A program made the position numbers and the translations under genes. This document shows positions 4,965 through 9,006 of a stretch of DNA of 9,006 nt, one piece after another. This stretch comes from an uncultured bacterium (lineage in GTDB: Bacteria; Patescibacteriota; Patescibacteriia; CAIQCM01): assembly GCA_903870305.1 (NCBI GenBank), contig CAIQCM010000107.1, positions 1 to 9,006 on the forward strand. The letters are read 5' to 3'. Position 1 is the first letter of the stretch, and the number at the start of each line of letters is the position of its first letter. The notes beneath the pieces were generated by a model, which was given only the letters and a program-made list of their open reading frames with translations, had not been told where the DNA came from and made no database searches.

Positions 4965-5648
4965 CTACTTTTTCATATTTTCCAGCTCAAACAACATATC
5001 GCGCTCCCCGCCGAGGATTCGCCTCGGCAGTTCATCAAGCACAAAGCGCCTATATCCCTTCTTACCGCCGCATTGATCTAAAATAATATCGTTTTCACAT
5101 TCAATTATGCCACCTTCACCTTTATTGCCGACATAATCTCTGTAACTTGACCAAGGATACTGCCTGAGCGATCGATCAACCGCTTCTTCGTTTGCGCAAT
5201 CGACCCCCAATATCTCCAATGGATTAAGATGAATATAACGCGATAGGTGTAACAGATACGGATCATCTTTGACAAGCTTACTTTTAAAAACGCCTTGAAA
5301 TAATACGCCTGTCCGATCGTGACGCTTGTTGAAATACATAGTGTAACCGGTAAGTAATTTGTGCAGATATTTTGATATCCCATTATTATTTTCTTGTTTT
5401 AATAACAAATGAAAATGGTTCGGCATCAAACAAAACGCCACGATCTTTACCAATTCATCAGTACGCCGAGGCGAAGCCTCGGCGGCTTCATTGGGGAAAT
5501 GCCGACCGAGAGGTATTACGCTATTGAATATCAAGATACTATCTATAAAACGCCGGTAATCACTCTTGGTTAAAAAAATCTTTCGTTTTTCAACCCCCCG
5601 ATTATAAACATGATAATAGGCCGCGTTAACGAATTTGATTTTTCGCAT
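4965..5648 (-). CDS. REP-associated tyrosine transposase (Y1, IS200-like)
   Basis: A 227-residue protein of the Y1 transposase family, RAYT branch. These enzymes are single-strand HUH endonucleases that bind and cut REP hairpins. Motifs in order: YYHVYNRGVEKRKIF (11-25) as the family N-terminus; CLMPNHFHLLL (73-83) with the metal-binding HxH pair His78/His80; GYTMYFNKRHDRTGVLFQGVFKS (101-123) with Tyr102 as the likely nucleophile; and YIHLNP (138-143) with PWSSYRDYVG (165-174), typical of RAYTs. All key residues are present, so it may be active. Two stretches, residues 55-62 and 207-213, are encoded by REP copies R3 and R2 in frame. The first looks like an insertion before the TDELVKIVAFCLMPNH strand. 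The ATG at 5648 has no SD. A 10-bp palindrome GTTAATTAAC (5660-5669) lies just upstream, and no clear promoter was found. Confidence 0.93.
   Translation of the reverse strand: MRKIKFVNAAYYHVYNRGVEKRKIFLTKSDYRRFIDSILIFNSVIPLGRHFPNEAAEASPRRTDELVKIVAFCLMPNHFHLLLKQENNNGISKYLHKLLTGYTMYFNKRHDRTGVLFQGVFKSKLVKDDPYLLHLSRYIHLNPLEILGVDCANEEAVDRSLRQYPWSSYRDYVGNKGEGGIIECENDIILDQCGGKKGYRRFVLDELPRRILGGERDMLFELENMKK
5010..5028 (-). repeat. REP-like palindrome R2 (inside the transposase gene, inverted)
   Basis: On the minus strand this differs from the REP consensus at one base in the loop-closing position (CGAAT instead of CGAAG). The 7-bp stem is intact. It encodes transposase residues 207-213 (LPRRILG) near the C-terminus, with no frame disruption. 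Confidence 0.78.
5464..5484 (+). repeat. REP-like palindrome R3 (inside the transposase gene)
   Basis: Identical to R1 and R5 over all 21 bases: 9-bp stem, GAA loop. It encodes transposase residues 55-62 (AAEASPRR) in frame, between the N-terminal region and the strand leading to the HxH motif. At 21 bases it is a multiple of three and keeps the frame. Confidence 0.88.
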
Positions 5649-5739
5649 AAAAAATTTCGGTTAATTAACATTACAAGCATATCGGGAACAACCGTTAAAT
5701 ACTTATAAACTGTTATACACAGCTAACACCTCGCCACCC

Positions 5740-5760
5740 TGCCGAGGCGAAACCTCGGCA
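5740..5760 (+). repeat. REP-like palindrome R4 (5' flank of the transposase gene)
   Basis: Eight-bp stem (5740-5747 with 5753-5760) with loop CGAAA. It differs from the consensus by one change at the loop-closing base, and the outermost pair is T/A instead of C/G, a compensated change that preserves pairing. Confidence 0.8.
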
Positions 5761-5806
5761 AACATTGATGTTTATCAAAACCAAAAGTGTCAGCACTCAC
5801 CAACAG

Positions 5807-5827
5807 CGCCGAGGCGAAGCCTCGGCG
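5807..5827 (+). repeat. REP-like palindrome R5 (between the transposase and LCP genes)
   Basis: Perfect copy identical to R1 and R3. It lies 9 bases upstream of the candidate -35 box of the LCP gene. Confidence 0.87.
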
Positions 5828-5836
5828 GAGGCGCGT

Positions 5837-5865
5837 TTGGGGCGGACGCCTTACCTTGATATACT
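5837..5865 (+). promoter_or_regulatory. Promoter of the LCP gene
   Basis: TATACT (5860-5865) with an extended -10 TG at 5857-5858 and a weak -35 TTGGGG (5837-5842) at 17-base spacing. The leader to the ATG at 5898 would be about 25 bases. The extended -10 offsets the poor -35. Confidence 0.6.
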
Positions 5866-5897
5866 GATCATATCGTGGTAGATTCGATACTTAAGTT

Positions 5898-7277
5898 ATG
5901 CGCATTCCCAAACTGGATCTTCGCACCCCGGAACAGAAAGATGAGCCAAAAAAGCGGCTTGGACGGTTCGCTGTTTTTTTTATTGTTCTGCTTCTCACGA
6001 TCGGCGGCATCGCCTTTTCCACCAACATCGTTTTTTCCGACCACCCGGTTCTCGAGCTCGGTGCCAACACCTTTTTGGGGCAGATCCGGGCGTTCGTGCG
6101 CGCCGGCGACCGCAAGCTCGTTGGCGAAACCGGCGACCGCGTCAATATCCTTGTTTTAGGGATCGGCGGCGCGGGCCACGACGGACCGGAGCTCACCGAC
6201 ACCGTCATCTTGGCGTCGCTTAAGCCCTCGACCGGCAAGGTCGCGCTTATCTCGATCCCGCGCGACCTGCTCATGACAACCGCGGACTACGGGCAGGTGA
6301 AATTGAACGCGATCAACGCTTACGCCGAGGCCAAAAGCAAGGGATCGGGTCCGGCCGCCGAAGCCGCCGCGCTTTCCGCCGCGCTTGGTCAGCCGATCGA
6401 TTATTGGGCGCGCATCGACTTTAGCGGTTTTGAAAAGGCGATCGATGCCATGGGCGGGGTGGACGTCACCGTCGACCGGAGTTTTACCGACACGACCTTC
6501 CCGGTCTCGGACAGTTCGGACCTTGTGAAGACCGTTTCCTTTTCGGCCGGCGCCCAACACATGAACGGAGCGACCGCGCTCGAATTCGCCCGCTCCCGCC
6601 ACGGCAACAACGGCGAGGGTTCGGACTTTGCCCGTTCCAAGCGGCAAGAGAAGATCATTCTCGCGGCCCGCGAAAAACTCTTGAAGGCCGGCACGCTCTT
6701 AAACCCGTTCACCATGGACGGACTCTTCGAAACGGTCAAGGGCTCGCTCCTTACCAACCTCCAAACATGGGAAGCGATCCGCCTGGCGCAAACCGTCTCG
6801 GGTCTGAAGTCGTCGGACATTTCGCTGAACGTCATGAGCGACACCAACGTGCTCGTCGATGGCATGACCGATGAGGGCTCGTTCGTGTTGCGGCCGAAGA
6901 ACAATGATTGGAGCGGTATCATGGATTTCGCCGCCAATGTCTTTAACACGACCACCGACGTCGGCGCGCCGGCTGCGCCGAGCGTCGCGCCCGCGAGGAT
7001 CGAGGTCAGGAATGGCACCGGCGTGACCGGTCTCGCGCAGCATGCCGCCAACTCGCTCATGGCCGCCGGCTTCGTCATTTCCAGGATCGGGAACGCGAGC
7101 GACCGCGCCTATGACCATACCGTCATCTACGATCTCTCGAAGGGCGGCCACACTGAAGCCGTCGCCAAGATAAAATCGCTCATGAACGCGAACGTCGCCA
7201 CCACGCCGCCCGTTTCCATTCCCCTCCCCACCGATGCCGATTTTCTTATCATCCTCGGCAAAAACGCGGCTCTTTGA
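5898..7277 (+). CDS. LytR-CpsA-Psr family protein with LytR_C domain
   Basis: An extracytoplasmic enzyme of the LCP family, which moves lipid-linked glycopolymers onto the cell wall. Layout of the 459 residues: a basic cytoplasmic N-terminus, one membrane segment (about 24-45), the LCP domain (about 80-300), and a C-terminal LytR_C domain (about 366-455) opening with RIEVRNGTGVTGLAQHAA. LCP motifs: NILVLGIGG (83-91), LTDTVIL with catalytic-type Asp101, SIPRDL with Arg122, LNAINAYAEA (136-145), and the ARSRH...SDFARSKRQEKII block (231-254) with Asp243, Arg246, Arg249 and Gln250. All key positions are filled. The ATG at 5898 lacks an SD; the TM topology supports it. der follows on the same strand after a heptad-repeat hairpin. 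The acceptor polymer in this organism is unknown; no other wall genes are in view. Confidence 0.93.
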   Translation: MRIPKLDLRTPEQKDEPKKRLGRFAVFFIVLLLTIGGIAFSTNIVFSDHPVLELGANTFLGQIRAFVRAGDRKLVGETGDRVNILVLGIGGAGHDGPELTDTVILASLKPSTGKVALISIPRDLLMTTADYGQVKLNAINAYAEAKSKGSGPAAEAAALSAALGQPIDYWARIDFSGFEKAIDAMGGVDVTVDRSFTDTTFPVSDSSDLVKTVSFSAGAQHMNGATALEFARSRHGNNGEGSDFARSKRQEKIILAAREKLLKAGTLLNPFTMDGLFETVKGSLLTNLQTWEAIRLAQTVSGLKSSDISLNVMSDTNVLVDGMTDEGSFVLRPKNNDWSGIMDFAANVFNTTTDVGAPAAPSVAPARIEVRNGTGVTGLAQHAANSLMAAGFVISRIGNASDRAYDHTVIYDLSKGGHTEAVAKIKSLMNANVATTPPVSIPLPTDADFLIILGKNAAL

Positions 7278-7278
7278 A

Positions 7279-7359
7279 ATATCTAACAACTAATACCTAA
7301 TATCTAATCCGGATATCAAATTGCGGCGGATTAGACATTAGATATTAGAGATTAGATAT
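7279..7359. repeat. Heptad tract C: 7-bp-periodic foldback between LCP and der
   Basis: CTAA recurs at exact 7-base steps (7283, 7290, 7297, 7304), then TTAG at exact 7-base steps (7331, 7338, 7345, 7352). The arms 7279-7310 and 7328-7359 are reverse complements at 27 of 32 positions, with a 17-base loop. It begins 2 bases after the LCP stop codon. There is no T-run suited to termination. Confidence 0.92.
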
Positions 7360-7397
7360 TCGATCTTCGCAAAATAACTGAAGCTGATTTAAAAAAT

Positions 7398-8735
7398 ATG
7401 CCCACAGCAAAAAAATCCCCCCTCCCCTCGCTCGCGATCGTCGGACGGGTGAACGTCGGAAAATCGACCCTATTTAACCGCTTGTGCGAAGAGCATAAGG
7501 CGATCGTTTCGGCCGTGCCGGGAACGACCCGCGACCGCGCCTACGGGTCGGTCATTTGGCGCGGTCAAATGTTTGTCGCGGTCGACACCGCCGGCGTCGA
7601 CGTGCCGGAACGTGAACTGCGCGCGCCGGTGGAGCGCCAGATCGATATTGCGCTTAAGGATGCCGACGCTGTCGCCTTTGTCGTCGACGTGCGCGCCGGA
7701 CTTCCCTCGGTCGCCGACCGGGCGCTCGCCAAAAAACTCCATGCCGGGAAAAAACCGGTTTTCCTCGTGGTCAACAAATGCGACAGCCCGATGCTCCGCC
7801 TGGAATCCGAGACCGGCAAGTGGCGCCAGCTTGGCTTTGAGAATATTTTCGCGATCTCGGCCGCAAACGGCACCGGCACGGGCGACCTGTTGGACGCCGT
7901 TCACAAGGCCTTTAAAAAATCAAAGAAAAAGATGCCGCTGGCGATCGAAGAACCCGCCACCCGCATCACTTTCTTGGGCCAGCCCAACGTCGGCAAATCG
8001 TCGATCGTTAACGCCATGCTCGGCGAAGAACGCGTCGTTGTTTCGGATTATGCCGGCACCACCCGCGAACCGGTCGACACCTTCGTGCTCTTCGACAAAC
8101 ATCCGTTCCTCTTGGTCGACACCGTCGGCATCCAAAGAAAAGCCAAACACTCGCTTGAAGAAGCCGGCGTCAAACGCACGCTTGAAGCGATCAAGATCTC
8201 GGACGTGATCATGCTGGTATTGGACGCAAGCAAAGCGCCGACTTCCCAAGACAAACGCTTGGTCGGCGAAATACTGACCTCGGGAAAAGGCGCGGCCATC
8301 ATCATCAACAAGTGGGACCTCATTGAGAACAAAGAAACCGACACCATGAAAGAGTACAAGGAGATGACCAAGAGCGTCTTCCCCTTCCTGCCGTGGGCGC
8401 CGATCATCTTCGTTTCGGCGAAAACCAGCGTACGCATCCCCTATCTTTTTGAACGCGCCCTTAAAATAATGGAAGAACGTCGCAAAGAGATCAAATTCGA
8501 CGAGTTGGAAAAATTCATCAAGAATATCCAAACGACTAGGACCAAGGGCATGGGCGTAGCCCACCCCAAGACCTACCGCTTCGAGCAAGTCGGCACCGAA
8601 CCGCCGGAGTTTCTCTTGGTTGCCAAAGGCAAACTCTCGATCCCCGACTCTTACACCAACTATCTGGAAAAGCGCTTGCGCGAACGCTACGGCTTTGTCG
8701 GCACGCCGGTGCGAATGATGACGAAGAAGGTTTGA
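7398..8735 (+). CDS. der: Ribosome-assembly GTPase Der (EngA)
   Basis: Tandem-GTPase protein needed for 50S subunit maturation; 445 residues, normal for the family. First G domain: P-loop GRVNVGKS (16-23), G2 PGTTRDR (41-47), G3 DTAG (63-66), G4 NKCD (126-129), G5 SAA (154-156). A basic linker (about 172-188) leads to the second G domain: P-loop GQPNVGKS (194-201), G2 AGTTREPVDT (219-228), G3 DTVG (241-244), G4 NKWD (304-307), SAK (340-342). The C-terminal KH-like domain covers about 352-442. Two departures from the usual motifs are Val18 where GRPNVGKS normally has Pro, and Val243 in place of the Ala of DTAG. The C-terminal tail is short (MMTKKV). The ATG at 7398 follows an A-rich stretch without SD. 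pth follows after heptad tract D. Confidence 0.97.
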   Translation: MPTAKKSPLPSLAIVGRVNVGKSTLFNRLCEEHKAIVSAVPGTTRDRAYGSVIWRGQMFVAVDTAGVDVPERELRAPVERQIDIALKDADAVAFVVDVRAGLPSVADRALAKKLHAGKKPVFLVVNKCDSPMLRLESETGKWRQLGFENIFAISAANGTGTGDLLDAVHKAFKKSKKKMPLAIEEPATRITFLGQPNVGKSSIVNAMLGEERVVVSDYAGTTREPVDTFVLFDKHPFLLVDTVGIQRKAKHSLEEAGVKRTLEAIKISDVIMLVLDASKAPTSQDKRLVGEILTSGKGAAIIINKWDLIENKETDTMKEYKEMTKSVFPFLPWAPIIFVSAKTSVRIPYLFERALKIMEERRKEIKFDELEKFIKNIQTTRTKGMGVAHPKTYRFEQVGTEPPEFLLVAKGKLSIPDSYTNYLEKRLRERYGFVGTPVRMMTKKV

Positions 8736-8736
8736 C

Positions 8737-8799
8737 GACGAATGATGAATGATGAACGACTAACGACTAATGTCGAATGACGAATACCGAATGTCTAAT
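8737..8799 (+). repeat. Heptad tract D: nine direct 7-bp units spanning the pth start
   Basis: Nine units in exact register: GACGAAT, GATGAAT, GATGAAC, GACTAAC, GACTAAT, GTCGAAT, GACGAAT, ACCGAAT, GTCTAAT. No inverted arm is present. It begins one base after the der stop codon and runs into codons 1-3 of pth, whose ATG (8791-8793) straddles units eight and nine. Confidence 0.88.
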
Positions 8800-8985
8800 C
8801 CACCATATTTAATCGTTGGGCTGGGGAATCCCGGAAAGGAATACGCCAACACGCGTCATAATTTGGGTTTTTGTGTAATAGATAAACTGATTAGCGATTC
8901 AAAAGCGGACCCAATAAAAACTAAGACCCAAGCGAAGGTATGGGGACGATTGAAAGAGGATCAATATTTTTTCTCGCTTGATTAC
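8791..8985 (+). CDS. pth: Peptidyl-tRNA hydrolase, 5' part
   Basis: The first 65 codons of bacterial Pth, which frees tRNA from prematurely released peptidyl-tRNA. The N-terminal signature is clear: [18 protein letters not shown] (6-23) with substrate-binding Asn13 and catalytic His23, followed by [10 protein letters not shown] (24-33). The full protein is usually about 190 residues, so roughly a third is present; the FMN.SG motif and later parts are missing. The gene is cut by the end of real sequence: codons after Tyr65 (RSEERRV) come from sequencing adapter, although the frame stays open. The ATG at 8791 aligns with the usual family N-terminus and lies within heptad tract D, so no SD is present. 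Confidence 0.92.
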
Positions 8986-9006
8986 AGATCGGAAGAGCGT
9001 CGTGTA
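8986..9006 (+). other. Illumina adapter remnant at the contig end
   Basis: The last 21 bases begin AGATCGGAAGAGC, the common Illumina TruSeq adapter start, and continue with GTCGTGTA, matching the reverse complement of the universal adapter. This is untrimmed library sequence, not genome. Confidence 0.96.

Larger units (their letters stand above)
4942..5827. mobile_element. RAYT/REP locus
   Basis: The transposase gene and five copies of one palindrome fall within 886 bases; no copies were found elsewhere in the window. Copies R1, R3, R4 and R5 carry the GAA loop on the plus strand and R2 on the minus strand, so R1/R2 form an inverted pair like a BIME. No terminal inverted repeats or target-site duplication was found, as expected for Y1 enzymes acting on single-stranded hairpins. 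The outer limits are those of the REPs, not proven element ends. Confidence 0.75.

Noticed and set aside
5660..5711. Transposase promoter
   Set aside because: AT-rich boxes such as TTGTTC and TTAATT at 17-base spacing exist, but the match is too weak to list.
4942..5827. CRISPR array from the repeated GCCGAGG palindromes
   Set aside because: Spacing is irregular (about 50 to 450 bases), orientation varies, two copies are coding, and an RAYT is present. REPs explain it.
4942..5827. Target-site duplication or terminal inverted repeats around the RAYT
   Set aside because: None was found by eye beyond the REPs themselves, consistent with Y1 chemistry.
7920..8588. Minus-strand ORF of 222 codons opposite der (also 6156-6647, 6401-7078 and 6699-7289 opposite LCP)
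   Set aside because: All mirror complete, well-motifed plus-strand genes and have unnatural composition.
8737..8799. CRISPR or ordinary microsatellite for the heptad tracts
   Set aside because: Units are 7 bases with no spacers and too degenerate for simple slippage alone; there are no cas genes in view.

Overview
The window looks like a chromosomal contig from an uncultivated, small-genome bacterium, most likely of the Candidate Phyla Radiation (Patescibacteria). This is inferred from the gene style, not from a marker phylogeny. Proteins are lysine/alanine-rich, HisRS carries low-complexity tails, the tRNA gene has no encoded CCA, and most genes have weak or no Shine-Dalgarno (SD) sequence. 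TGA ends the LCP and der genes, so the code is standard. The right end runs into Illumina adapter sequence, so position 8985 is the end of real DNA.

Layout. Positions 1-1467 (minus strand): a YqeY-like protein, ribosomal protein bS21 (rpsU) with a near-consensus promoter and a very short leader, and a one-TM hypothetical protein with a calcium-loop-like motif. The yqeY promoter is threaded through the rpsU terminator hairpin. Positions 1562-2392 (minus): a compact two-gene unit of unknown function with its own TTGACA promoter, two dyads in the leader, two strong SDs and a strong terminator; it looks unlike its surroundings. Positions 2402-4920 (minus): promoter, tRNA-Val(CAC), lepB (signal peptidase I), hisS and a hisS terminator, probably one transcript. 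Positions 4942-5827: a REP-associated tyrosine transposase (RAYT) with five REP-like palindromes around and inside it, two of them translated as part of the transposase. Positions 5837-9006 (plus): an LCP-family cell-envelope protein, the ribosome-assembly GTPase der, and the first 65 codons of pth.

Two repeat systems stand out. One is the RAYT/REP pair. The other is a set of four intergenic tracts (4002-4078, 4788-4870, 7279-7359, 8737-8799) built of degenerate 7-bp units in strict 7-bp register. Three of them fold back on themselves as long imperfect hairpins, and one contains the pth start codon. The unit sequence differs from tract to tract while the period is kept, and many units are variants of a CCTAAT-like core.

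No stretch over 300 bases lacks a gene. The longest gap (5649-5897) holds two REPs and the LCP promoter. The gaps at 1468-1638 and 2284-2459 hold the terminators, promoter and dyads described; no convincing promoter was seen for the 925-1467 gene or for the transposase.
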